Notes under the pieces: model-generated
What the model was told of the DNA's origin: nothing
What the model saw: the letters and a program-made list of their open reading frames with translations, nothing else
Databases searched by the model: none
Program-made: the position numbers and the translations under genes
Source: Dryas octopetala
Lineage: Eukaryota; Streptophyta; Magnoliopsida; Rosales; Rosaceae
Assembly (NCBI GenBank): GCA_963921425.1
Contig: OY992835.1
Span: forward strand, 14,322,001 to 14,386,000
Direction of reading: 5' to 3'
DNA: 64,000 nucleotides
Shown: positions 1 through 11,737 of the stretch, piece by piece
Position numbering within the stretch: the first letter of the stretch is position 1
How the letters are laid out: every line of letters starts with the position of its first letter

Positions 1-630
1 CCAAAGCATCTGAGGTACTATTTTGTTTATCCTTATGCCTAACTTCATGATTCATCAAAGCATTTGACACTTCTTCAAATTTAATAGTGTCCTTACCATA
101 AATTACTGTAGTGGCCAGGTGATCATATGAGTCAGGCAAGGAATTCAACAATATCAAGGCTTTATCTTCGTCCTTAATATCCTCATCTAAATTCAACAAA
201 TCAGCAATCAATTTGTTAAATGCATCAAGGTGATGAATCATTTTCGTACCTTCTTTGTACTGGAAGCGATACAGCTGCTTCTTAAAATACAAGCGGTTTT
301 CAATGCTCTTCGTCATGTACTTGTCCTCCAATTTTTGCCACAACGCCTTAGCCGACGTCTCTCGCATTACAAAATACTTCTGAGGCTTAGCAAGACACAA
401 CCGAATAGTAGAGCATGCCAACCTATTCATTTTCTGCCAATCAGGATCACTCATAGTAGCTGGTTTCTCTTCCAAAGCCATGTCCAAATCTTGTTGAGCC
501 AACACATCTTCACCTCACACTGCCACATTCCAAAGTTATTTGTTCCATCAAATTTCTCAACCTCAAACTTTGCATTTTGAACCGTGGCTCTTGCCACCTG
601 AGTATTGTTCTCCCCTTGTCCGTCAGCCAT
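1..630 (-). pseudogene. Copia gag polyprotein, N-terminal part (UBN2 type), frameshifted
   Basis: The ATG is at 630 (MADGQGENNTQV) and is followed by KFDGTNNFGMW, the usual start of plant Copia gag. Near 505-512 the frame breaks: one base appears to be missing between GEVK and the next recognisable segment (VLAQQDLDMALEEKP). From there to position 1 the minus strand stays open in the shifted frame, with hallmarks such as WQKMNRLACSTIRLCL, KALWQKLEDKY and LYRFQYKEG. Gag forms the virus-like particle of the retrotransposon and binds its RNA. The frameshift makes this copy defective for gag unless it is a sequencing error. The gene continues past the left edge. Confidence 0.8.
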
Positions 631-1192
631 CTTTGTGAATCAGATCTAAACCCAAGCTCTGATACCAATTGTTGAGCAGAGAACACCACAATAACAAAAC
701 AAGGAGAGACCAGAAAAATTGGACAAGGATGCAAGGGCAAAGTATAGAGATAGCAGACACACAACTTTTAACGTGGTTCGGCTTAGCCTACGTCCACGGA
801 GCAGCATGAACAAATCCACTAATTTAAATGGAGATTACAAAATACAAAATAGCTCTAGGCTATTACAACTGGCAGCAGTGCATACAAAGTAACAATCAGA
901 ATAACAGATGAAGAATCAAAACAGCTTCTGCACCTTGTTTTCTTTTCTTAGCAATCGCCCAACAAACAGTGCAAAGAGGAAGGAAAACCACGTACACTCA
1001 TCAGCAGACCCTCTCTTTGGTCTCTTATCTATTCTCTCTGTTTTTTCACTGAAGCAAAAAACTACTTTTTGTCTTGATAAGTTGCTGCCAGCAGTACCCC
1101 AATGGTTCCCATGTAGGCCCACATAAAAGACATCAAATGGGCTTGCAAATTAAGCCACAACCCATAAGCCCAAACTGAGATATAAATCAACA
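1..1192 (-). mobile_element. Copia-type LTR retrotransposon, 5' part (LTR, PBS, gag start)
   Basis: The element reads right to left and runs off the left edge. One LTR occupies 670-1192 (523 bp); it begins TGTTGA and ends TCAACA, perfect short inverted termini. Two bases inside it, at 656-667, lies the reverse complement of TGGTATCAGAGC, the primer-binding site complementary to initiator Met tRNA that is common in plant Copia elements. The gag gene follows from 630 leftwards. The 5 bp outside the LTR (TTTTC, 1193-1197) would be the target duplication; its partner lies outside the window. The pol genes and second LTR are also outside, so completeness cannot be judged. The family call rests on the PBS and the gag sequence. 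Confidence 0.88.
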
Positions 1193-2384
1193 TTTTCTAT
1201 ATTGAAATTTGAAAAAAAAAAATAACATATGATTTATTGATAAATGAAATGGGTTGGTGATCCTTTTCCTTATGTATAGAATGAATCTTGTTGGTAGAGA
1301 GTTGGAGATGCCCTTCCAGAAGAAGTCTTTCTGCATCTAAAGAAGTCTTGTTGGGGAGGGTTTCTAGGCCACTAAAGAAGTCTTTCTAGCATGCTGCTTA
1401 TGGTAGCTAGATTGGACTGTGTAGATTCATTTTTTCTCCAGAGACCAAATTAGTCTATCTTTCTTGTCCATAGTTCCTAGAGGAAAAGACTCAATTGCAT
1501 TAGCTTCTCCATTGTATATGATATGTTTGATAGGAGTAAGATTCCATGACTATTGTGTGCAAAGCTTAATTTATGGAAAGGATAGTTCCAAGTGTGCAAA
1601 GATGCTGTCATGCTTCCATCAAACAATTTACACGAAAACCACTACTAAAAGCTTAAACATTCTGTATAAATTTCTGAACTTTGCAGCCCATGAACCACAA
1701 CCCACAATTGAAATTTACATATAGCTCCACAAAATGAAAACTCACCTCCAAAAATTAATACTCAACTAGAAAAATGCTCAGAGGGTCCTGTGCAGATACT
1801 TATCAATTTCTGCCTTCCACAAGTAAAACCCAGCTCTCAAAGTCAGTCAACGTTCAGAAATCTTCTAATCACAGCCCTCAAAAAGCAGAAGTCATCTGGT
1901 TCTCGAAGTATGCAATCCAAGAACAAAAACCCTCCTCGAAAATGCAAACTTTTAACTGGAGCTTACTCCCAACGAAACTACCAGGTCTAGCTAAGCAAAT
2001 CTATGCACTCTCCCTGTCTATTTCTTAAGCTGAAAAGCAAAACCCAACTATAAAACCCCAAAATCTCTTTATTTCTTTCTTTGGGGATAGCTACAAAGAA
2101 GAAAAAGAGAGTCCACTAAGATGAAAATCCATATATTAAAAAGTTAGACAAGTAGAGACAAGTGAGTGCAAACAAAATTTCCAAGATTTGAGGATTTTTA
2201 GAACACTAGATGGTCCTATTTTATGGCCCTACAAGAAAGACATGATTCAGCAATGGACCAGTGGTTAAGGAAGTGGCCGAAATCTTTGTGCATCTAAATA
2301 GTATCAAATTTGGCATTACATCATGGTCCAGCAGACCAACAGGGCAGCAATAATAAGAGCTTATAATAATTCACCCCTGAATTC
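1193..2384. other. Intergenic, no gene recognised
   Basis: This stretch is A+T-rich with short open frames on both strands (for example 1464-1724 and 1774-2028 on the plus strand). None carries a motif or splice pattern I recognise. A short direct repeat of AAGAAGTCTT-like words occurs at 1321-1385. I see no RNA gene or complete transposon here. Confidence 0.5.
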
Positions 2385-2400
2385 TGAAATTCTTTGACTT

Positions 2401-2939
2401 TTTTTTTTTTGATAAAGCATCTCATTGCATTAGATCAGCCAAAAAACAGAGTAAATACAAAGAAAGAGCCCAAAGGCTTACAAGAAGGCAAAAGCCTATA
2501 GAAGTGGAGCATCAAAGCACACAGAAATTCCAAGATCTCATCACAGCGGTGTTGAGCAGACATTATTGCCACCAAACAGAGCCAGTGAGGTGTCGAAGGA
2601 CTTAGCAAACTTGTCGCGTTAGGGTCTACAATCCTACCAACAACTCTAAATCGAGGCCGATAGTAGTTCATAGTGGCAGATCAAGCAGTAGTAACTAGTG
2701 AAAATATGACCAGTACCGATGAAAATAATGTCAACCAAACACCTTGAGATGAACTCTCACTATTGAAGGAGGAGAGTATCCCTGAGTTGGGGGAAAAGGG
2801 GAAGGGAAGGGAAGGGAAGGGGAAGGAAGGCCAGCTCCCCTCACCCTTCCTGGAGTGGGCGATTGTGGGAGAGCTTGAGGAGAGAGAAGAGAGAAAACAT
2901 AGGTGACGGCTAGGGTTACAGATGATGCACGCACTTAAT
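2401..2939 (-). mobile_element. Poly(A) retroposon (short or truncated LINE-like) with 16-17 bp TSD
   Basis: A direct repeat TGAAATTCTTTGACTT(T) flanks this segment at 2385-2400 and 2940-2956. At the left end the plus strand has a run of T (2399-2410), which is the poly(A) tail of a minus-strand insertion, preceded by TTATC as in many plant LINE 3' ends. A long target duplication plus a 3' poly(A) tract is the signature of target-primed retrotransposition. The insert is about 540 bp. Its 5' end is pyrimidine-rich and no reverse transcriptase is present, so it is either a 5'-truncated LINE or a non-autonomous derivative. It contains a GGGAA-rich purine tract at 2790-2830. Confidence 0.8.
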
Positions 2940-2956
2940 TGAAATTCTTTGACTTT

Positions 2957-4420
2957 CGTTAACAAATAAAAATAAAGAGTTTGACTAATGATAAAGTTTG
3001 AGAATGTTATCATACTTTCAATCATAACCACACACCCATTTATTTTCTGCCAATTTTATAAATACTACATTTTTTTTTTAAGATCTTCCATAGAAATTAT
3101 ACTCACTTAGTGAAAGAGTAAATTTTGAGACATCTCAGTCCAAAGAAAAAAAAAATTGAGACATCTTTTCTTTTTGTTCTAGTTATAAACAATATGGTTG
3201 AACTTTATATTTATGTTATTTTTATTGTATGTTTCGAATTTCGATCTTATAAATTGATATCTTAGAGAAAAATTGGATACTTGCTATTTATATTGAACTT
3301 TATCATTTAGAGTCCTTAGACAGGCTAGGTACCTTTTTTCCATAATCATAAACCTCCCTTGAAAAAGTAATAAAAAAGAGAAGAAAAGATAGCATGCATT
3401 CATATTGCTAGGATTTTTTGTTAAGGGTGGTTTTTTAGTCCGACAAAATCGAATTTGATTGAACCGGATTGATTGGTTTATGTCCTTGGTGTTGAAGATT
3501 GGTTTTGGTCGTGCACCACGCCGAGCCGCCCCTTGTCGGCGTGGAAAACGGTCTACGAACCACCTTCCTCGGACCACCAAAATGCCCCTTGCTGGCACTT
3601 GAGTATGGCTTGATGGCTTTGTCACGAAATTGATGAAGTGTGCAAAGATAGTTTCTGAGTCTTTTTGGGTGTTTGCTTTGGCCAAAAAATTGTTGGTCCC
3701 TCTTCTGTTGTTAAGTCTATATTAATAGACAAGGCTCTTTATTGGCCTTGGTTTGGGCCTTTGGTCTGAGCCCATATAATTTAATCTTTAAATTGGCCCA
3801 ATAAAATTTAATTCCCATTATTCAGAAATTTGTAAATAAATCGAACTAATTTAGATCAAGGTCTATCAACTTAATTTAATTGACAAGGCCTTCCAAATAT
3901 TGTCATGGGTTACCTCCGAGCCCATTTTGTTGGAGTAGTCACACGTCACGTACGTATCACAATTTCATAGGCCACGTAATTCATGTAGACTTAATTTTGA
4001 CCAATCAAATTTTAATTTATTGACTGCCTAATACTTGTTCGCGAATTTTATATCACTAAAATTTATGGGTCTACAGTAACATCTGATACATACGTATAAT
4101 GTAATCATATAATTAGTTCACGACTGGACTTTGGGACTAAATTGATTGTTATTATCTCACACAGTCACACACTTGCATTAAAGCTATAATCAAATTAAAG
4201 GAAGTGTGCTAATATAGTAATATATATGTTAATTAGAAGGCCAAGTCTGCTAGCGGCATCTTAACTACTTATGGTAATGCACGTCTTGATCAAAACTATT
4301 TGACTTTGGAACTCTGTCTGATAAAGACCTTCTCAACATTCTCAATTATGCCTATATTCCTAGCTCACAATAAGAACACATAAACCGCCCTCTTCTTTTT
4401 CTCACAATCTTCAGCAACCA
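2957..4420. other. Intergenic; possible LTR remnant ending at 4075
   Basis: No gene is recognised. The minus strand from 4075 leftwards begins TGTAGACCC and resembles the start of a retrotransposon LTR, and 3284-3685 is open on the minus strand. I could not find a matching CA end with a 5 bp target duplication, so an LTR is only a possibility. The last about 200 bp (4200-4420) form the flank of the NLR pseudogene. Confidence 0.3.
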
Positions 4421-5197
4421 ATGGGTAGCATCTGCTCAATCTCTTTACCATTGAATGCCATATATTGTTTCTAACTGCTGGGATTTCAATTTTTGGACAG
4501 GTAAAGTATGTATGTCAGCTCGAAGAAAACCTTGAAGCTTTAACACCTTCCTTACAAGAACTAACGTCTAAGCAATATTGATGTGAAGAGAAGGGTTGAA
4601 ATTGCTGATCATCAGCAATTGAAGCGGTTAGATAAGAAGAGCTTGAACTTGTTCCACCACATATAATATCAAGTTTTTCCATGCTAAAAGTTTTGAGAAT
4701 GTTGGAGTGTGGTGATCCTGGTAAATTTCCTTTTGACAATGAAATTAAAACCATGTTGGATGAATCGCAGTGTTTGAAACACCTAGAGGTCCTGACTTAT
4801 AGTTTGAGCATAAGAAGTAGCTCTTGTTTAGAACAGTTACAGTATTCAGAATACCATAACTTGGTTTCTTGATATATCATCTTTCGCGAGTATGAAACAT
4901 CTTGATTCCCTTTACATTGGGCAGTGTACTGATTTGGAAATTGAAGGTTTTTTGGGAGCACGACATCCTATAATGATCCTCGCGACTCGATGACGATCAA
5001 CCAAAGTTGCTTCGTTGGCCTTCAAAGCGTAGAGGTATTTCTATGCCACAAACTCATCGATCTGACATGGCTCATTTTTGCTCCAAATCTCATGAATATA
5101 CTTGTAGATTGTATGTTGGACCCAAAATCTTCAAAGAAGAAAACTTGGCCCACAGGTATTGATGCAGACTTCAGAATCAGACTCAGGATCGGTTAGA
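4421..5197 (+). pseudogene. CC-NBS-LRR pseudogene lacking the NB-ARC
   Basis: The start MGSICSIS matches the N-termini of the intact NLR genes of this window (MGNIFSIS). It is followed by coiled-coil sequence (LEENLEALTPSLQELTS) with frameshifts and stops. At about 4632 the sequence jumps straight from the coiled coil to the LRR (LELVPPHIISSFSMLKVLRM), so roughly 1.7 kb coding the NB-ARC and early LRR is gone. Later LRR segments remain (ECGDPGKFPFDNE, QCLKHLEVLT, SMTINQSCFVGLQ, DLTWLIFAPNLM), broken by small indels. Similarity ends near 5120. The stretch reading VKRRVE-like just before the jump is closer to NLR4 than to NLR1 and NLR2. It is non-functional as a sensor and is the most decayed member of the cluster. 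Confidence 0.85.
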
Positions 5198-6121
5198 TGG
5201 GCTTGCACTATGATCTTGGTTTATTTATGAACGGCAGGTGGGGTTACTGCAAAAGATACTTCGACGGTTAACTGCAAAAGATACTCTGACGCTCAAGTCA
5301 GTTTGTGTCTTAGTTATGTGTATGCTCTAATGAATAGATTGCGTACTTTTTCGAATGACTGTGATTATGTATTTATAATGGATGATTTCTTGAGAATAAA
5401 GCTTATAGCGTAATGCGCAAATAACTCCTTTCACATGTCTTCCATCCCAATATTTGCATGATGTTACTTGCGTTTTACGCCCACATTAATTCTCATTTAA
5501 TTCAATTACATGGATCGGATAAACACACATCTGGACTTTCCAACAAGATAACTTTCACATGAACCTGAACTTAATTATATTATTCTTATGAATTCAGTCC
5601 AAACATCGTTTGATCTACTAGGCCATGGATTCAAATTCGGACTTCCCCCAACCCACACACCCACCCACCCAATGCTATAAATGATGGAAAAACATGTTGT
5701 ATATAAAGCTTTGGTGAAAGTCTCAGATCTCAGAGACATGTATTTTCACTATTAAATAGACAATTACAATTCGGAGTTTGAGTTCTGTATAAACTATACA
5801 AACTCTAATGATATTTACAAAACATTTCAGTGAGATAAATACAAAAATAATACTAAGAGCTTTTAGGAATAAGTCAATAAACTAGTATGACTGTACGAGG
5901 CATGAACTCTTGAGAGGATGAGATTAGCTGAACTTGAGTTGATGGAACCAAACTTACAAAATAATATTTCCATTGCATGGGTGTTTCACAGCTTGTAAAG
6001 TCTCCTAAAGTCTTCCGGTGGGCCCCACCTACCACTACACCAACCGACAAACATTCCCAAATTTTCTCAAAATTAAAGTAACAAATCCACTAACGCATGC
6101 AAAAAACAATTATAGAATTCA
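5198..6121. other. Intergenic flank before the Helitron
   Basis: A+T-rich DNA with no recognisable gene. It contains only short chance frames. It ends with the host A at 6121, the base expected immediately 3' of a minus-strand Helitron end as read on the plus strand. Confidence 0.5.
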
Positions 6122-6471
6122 CTAGAATTCATGCCCGCGCGTTGCTGCAGGTAATAAGAAATGATAAAACGTTTTGAGGAGACGTGTGTTTGGTTTGTTA
6201 AGATGTTAATGACATGTTAAAATAGTTATGAACTCTGAAAATATAGTATGAGTCGTTGGGTGTCAGATGATTCAAAATATAAGTACCTTTCATAGGATGT
6301 GTTTAGATGTGGGTAAAGGCTTGCCTGTTTGTTGTTTTAAGATATTGATCATATCTTAAAAGTGCAAACAGGTTTCAAAAAATATTACAATGCATGGGAG
6401 AAATCTCTGTTAGTTTAAACAAAAGATAAAGTAATATCTAATTGTTGATTGTTCAAAAGAGGTATTTATGG

Positions 6472-9400
6472 TTATTTGAGAACGGGTGAAATTGTGCCTG
6501 GTGAGCCGCGGTCCTTTGCTTTTTCATGAGTGGTGGTTTGTTGGAGGGGGAGATGTTGAGCATGTTTTTTTTCTTCTTTTGCTGTGGGGCTTTTGTCTCC
6601 TTTGTTGTCTTCTGTTGAGAGGACCTTTTCTGCTGTGCTGCATTTTTTGTTAAGCATAGAAAGTGTTAGAAATTGGAGGATGTCAGGTTAAAATGAAAGA
6701 AAAAAAGGAATGAATAACAGATGTTAATTGTGTTTTTTGTTTGTTTTGTGATTTGTTTTTAGGTAAAAGAAACTATATACCATTATTTAACAATCAGGAT
6801 GAAAGAAAGAATGTTAGAATTGAAGGTTGACTGCAATATGTATAAGATGAACCAAGTTAAGAATGCATCTAAAAATATATGTTTGGTAATATTGAAACAT
6901 TCTGATATTTGACAGTAGAGAACAAAATAAGGAAATATGTTAAATTGAGATATAGAAAAGAAGGAAAAAAATGTGGAGAAGAGCTATATAAACTGAAAGG
7001 AATGCATTGTAAGATTTGCTTATTGAGAATGATAAAAGCGATATTGATTTATAAAAGATAATTGTATGTGAGATAAAAACTGTAGATAGTTCTTGAAAGT
7101 AACAAATTGAAATTCATGATGTTTTAATAAATGTAATTGAAAGTATGAGTGAATGGTGGATGCAGTAAAAATAGCAGTGGAATATTATATGATTTGTCAA
7201 TTTGAGAGTATGAGTATGGATTATACCTGGCCATGATTTTGGTTGTTTTTTTTTTTAAGGCCATGAGAGGGATGTCATCTGAGCCCAAAATATCCTCTGT
7301 GGGTGTTGCATTTCCAGCTGTATCTCTGCTGATGATTTCTTCAATTGTTGCTTCTCTGTTGGTGATGGTTTTTGGAAGAACAGGAAAAAAAGGAATGCAT
7401 GTTAGAATTCATAAAAATGTCTTATAATTTGAATAGTATTAGCATGAGGGGTTAGAGGTTTTATAAATTAGGTACCTCTTGAATTTTTTTCTCACGTTGG
7501 TCAAAGAAGTGAAAAGAGCCCTTTTGACTGCAGCTTTTTTGGGTGATGGGAGAGTGGGGTATTTTCTGAAAGTCCTTGATGAACCAGAAAGTGTTTTTGG
7601 TGGAAATTTTTTTGAAGCAGGTGATGGAGTGGAAAGAAGATTTTTTTGGTTGATTTTTTCCATTGTATGCACAACCATTTGTTGATCGGCGGGAAGAGAG
7701 GGTTGTTCAAGGACTTGGGTTTCATCATCAAAAACAGCATGGATCAAAAGGTCATTTCTTTTGAAATCTGTTTTCATGCTGCCAAACCTGATTTGAAAAT
7801 TTTTAGTTTGGCCTCTGAGTCGAAGTATATGATCTGGGAATTGACTCTGGTCATTAAAACCTTGTTCAACAACTAATCCGAAGCATGAGATTCCAAAAAA
7901 TTGCTCAGCGGGCTCTCCAATTATGATAACACTGGTTGTGTTACTTGCGTCTGCAATCGCAAAACTGACTTTGAACCTGCAATTTTAATGTGAGTTGGTA
8001 TTGCTCAATTGAAGAATGTAAGTTGAGAAAGTATAAGAAGGTTGAAGATAATCTATTATCTGGTATATACATGTGTTTTTTTGGTATTTGATTGATTGTA
8101 GTTGCAGAAATGTTATCAGGTTTCAAACTTGTTAGCATTGTATTCTGGTAATATTACATTTATTTGTTAAGAGAGATGAAGTGCATGTGCAAAAGTGATT
8201 ATATGGTTTCATTATTTAAGGTGTGTCTTAAGGGTTTTGTTAGTAATGAAAATAGGGATTATGGATGTGCATTTTGCATGGTAAATATAAATTATTTAAA
8301 TGTGTAGGATGCATGGTCTTTTTTAAGAATGTATGTCATGTACAGGTAACAATTATACACAATGGTTAAAGTGTATGAAGTATATAGTTTATAATTGTTT
8401 GCCAAACATAAAAAGAAAGAAAAAGAAATTGGTTACCAAGGGATAGGAAGTGTGCTGAGGGTGCCGTGTCTTGGACAAATGAGTTCATCACTTTGAGGTG
8501 AAGGCTTGACCTGCTTGTGGCAAGTTGGACATGCTCTGTACCACCATCCAGCATTTGTGTTAAACCGTGTAATGGTTGCACGGCAGATAATCAGTTTGTC
8601 CTATAAGTTGTTGGAAATAAGTGGTTAGGGTATTGAAGAAGTTTAAATGAAATGAAAGATTTAAAATGGATGACTTGAGATAATTTTTTTTTTTATAAAG
8701 ATGAGGAGAAATGATAATGATGATGCAATCAGGAAAATAGGCTGCTCAAATATATTATATCAACTGTATAACAAAAAAGAAACAATCTGACACTGGTTGA
8801 ATTGAGAGTAGATTTTGAGTTTTGGTTGTTTTTGTTAACTGAGAGATATCTAGGGTTATAAAACGTTTAAATACAAAATAAGCTGAATAAAACATTTTTT
8901 TAGCATATTATATGAACCACCAAAGTAAATGGTTTTAGTTGCATACAAATGTTTGAGTTTTTGGACAATGCTTAGAAAGTTTTTGGTATGAGTGAATATA
9001 GTAAAAACAAATTGAATTAGTCTAAACATTTTCCGAATATTTATAATCATTTTATAGTTAATTGTGGAATAGAGGTTTTACAAAAATATGAAAGGTGATT
9101 ATGTGCTAAGTACGCTGGATAATTGTAATTATTTGATCTTATAGTCGATGCTTATGTTTAAGTTGCTAATATCTATGTTATAATTATTTTATAAGTGTTT
9201 TAGTTGTTAGGTGGTAGTTAATTGATATGAATATTTATAGTTAATTGGTACATATAAGTTTGTATAAACATTGTTTGGTAAAGTGGATTTGGTGCAAGTA
9301 TAGGATGGTTAGTTTGATAAAGTTTGTATGGTATAAGTGTTTGTTACTTTGAAGATTGTTGCTAAATAGTATGTCAGAGTGGATATATAATGTTGACAAC

Positions 9401-11176
9401 TAATATGAAGTATTGCAGGTAGGTTATGAGCAAATATTTAGAGACTTCATATTTCAGAAAGGGAAGGAGAGATGTGAACAGTGCTAAATATGGGAAAGCA
9501 GTAAAAGTTTGTAGGTTATTGTATTTTCAAAGGGTATATTATAGTAATAATGCGAAAAATGTGAAACTATTCAGATTATGCGGTTGATAATGAAAACAAT
9601 TTAAAAAATGCAGATGGGTAATAGTAGTTTGTTGTGAATGTGGATTACCTTGTGCAGATCTGGGTCAAGTATATTCAATTCTGCTACATCCACCTTTTTA
9701 CTCTCTTTTAATTGTTGGTAAGGAAGTTGTACCATTGCTGAAGGTGGAAGCACTTTGATGGCCACTGCATCATCTTTGAAACTGAATTGTTCTCGTAAAA
9801 AATATTGAATCAAAGAGTTATATTACAAAAGTAGAATTGGTATATTGAAAAAGTTTTAAAAATCTTACGCAAGCTTGTAGGATTCAAGCTCTGGTATTGG
9901 TGGATTGATGAAATACAGGGTTGAGTTGGTGCTGCTAAGAACAGGTTTTCCTATGCATGGGTAAAAGAAAAATGAAAGAAGTTTTGTAATGAATATCGGA
10001 GATCCAAATATTAGGAAGTTGGGAAAAGTTATGAGTTACCTTGATATTCTTTCACCTTGACGCTTGTGAAAACGATAAAAATTGGTGGTGGCAACTGTTC
10101 GATAGCTGGATGATCAAAGTTCTTTGCTGCATCGCTCCAAAGTGTGACTCTCATTGCCTGATGGCTGAAAAAATAAATTGAGGACAAAATGTTTTAATGT
10201 TGATTGTAAAAGTGTTAAATTTGCAAAGATTTGGTTAATGGTTGTACCTAATATTTTCTATATACACTTCACATTTGCTCTCCAACCTTGTTTTGTCAAT
10301 CATTTTTTGTTCCAAATGTTGTATTGCAGTTATGTGCCCCATCACATCTTCCAAATACATGAAAAAATCATAGGCATATGTTTAAGGTGCATAAGAGAAG
10401 TGTGTGATTATAATTTGAGTGGCGTAAGAGAATAAAAAAAATTAATGAAAATAATGGGAATAAGTATGTTTTGCGATCAGCACCTGTTAGAATTGTGGTT
10501 GTATTTATCCGTGTGGATAGTTGATTGTAATCCATGAGGTGAAAACGGTGTGCTGGAATTTTTGGTTGAACAATTGTCAATTTCTTGAATATGGTTCTCT
10601 CGTTAAAAATGATAGCAGCAGCATGAGGAACGACTTTGTAGACTGATCTGCTCTTTATTGTGTGAAAGTAGCTGATGTCATAGGCAGCTCCAGACTGCAT
10701 CTTTGGAGCAACACAATCATAGTCAATTTCTTTGACTGTTGCTTGAATCGCATCTCCCTTGATTTAGTAGAAAAATAAATTTAGTTAATCATGGTAGAAT
10801 TGGAACAATCAAGAAAACAGATAAATTTTAAAAATGCAGACAGTAAATGAATTATGATATTGAAATGTGAGAAAATGGAGCATGAAATTGATTGGTTTGT
10901 ATAGGTTATCTGCAGAGTATACTAAATTATACTCATACTATATGAAGTTTATTAGACTAATTATGATATATATAGAGCATATGAATTTTGGTAATTTAAC
11001 AAAGCTAGCATTTAGTATTAAAAAAAAAAGTTGGTTATATGAATATTTGATATCTGCAGACAATTTGCAAAGGGATTGTGTAAGGTTTTTTTACCAGATG
11101 ATTGTGGGTGCAAAGACCTGAAACAATTGTTTAAAGAAATCAATGAATGGCTGCAAATTGGGGAGATGATAGGTGG

Positions 11177-11209
<33 letters not shown>

Positions 11210-11733
11210 TGATTTTTGCTATTTAAAAGATTGAAATGGTGGTTTAATTATGTGTTGTAATTTTTATTTTAAAAAATTGGGGCTAGTAGCAGCGGTTTAA
11301 TTTTGTTTGGATATTTATATACTGTCAGGAGTATAAGGTGGTTGTTGCAGTATTGTTTTTGAGCAGTGTTTTGTTCATATGTGATGGTTTGAAAAAAAGG
11401 ATTGTTAGTGAGTTAATTAATATTTTTTAGGAGGAAAACAGTTTTTTCAAGGTGTCTTTGCATTGAAAAATGGTGTTGGGAAAGTATGTTTGATCCACAT
11501 TTAAGTGAAGATATTTGGTTTTCCAAAATTAGATTTATTTAAAGGAACAACAATATCAGTAAAATAAGTAATGGGAATAGTTTATTTACCATTGCATCAA
11601 CCAATATGCATTCTAAACCAGCGAATTGATGATCAGATCCAAAAACCTTTGGCCTCCAGATCCTGCAAATTCGAACCCTAATTTTGAGTTTGTCTTGATG
11701 GGGTTGCAAGCTCTTGACTGGAGTGATATTCAT
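6472..11733 (-). CDS. Helitron-encoded replication protein A large-subunit homologue (10 exons, 605 aa)
   Basis: Single-strand DNA-binding protein carried by plant Helitrons, presumed to protect ssDNA during rolling-circle transposition. My exon model (minus strand): 11733-11590, 10757-10484, 10347-10248, 10164-10040, 9950-9869, 9781-9649, 8600-8437, 7976-7476, 7355-7227, 6637-6472. Every junction has GT/AG signals and compatible phase; the exons total 1818 nt, 605 codons plus stop, with no internal stop. Exons 1-2 hold the first OB fold (KIRVRICRIW, GDAIQATVKEIDYD). Exons 3-5 hold the second (HQAMRVTLWSDAAKNFDHP, TSVKVKEYQ, LSSTNSTLYFINPPIPE). Exon 7 is the zinc-ribbon OB fold (TNAGWWYRACPTCHKQVK ... 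ICPRHG: CX2C and CX2H ligands). Exon 8 completes it (FKVSFAIADAS). The last exons encode a Lys/Ser-rich tail and are the least certain. The ATG lies 4 bp beyond the stop of the upstream helicase frame. Confidence 0.82.
11162..11212. repeat. A-run plus (AT)n microsatellite
   Basis: A run of A followed by about a dozen AT dinucleotides lies inside the first intron of the Helitron RPA gene. It is a simple repeat with no evident function. Confidence 0.85.
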
Positions 11734-11737
11734 TGGA

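Noticed and set aside
3284..4075. Solo LTR on the minus strand
   Set aside because: TGTAGACCC at 4075 looks like an LTR start, but no matching end with a 5 bp target duplication was found, so it is mentioned only as a possibility.
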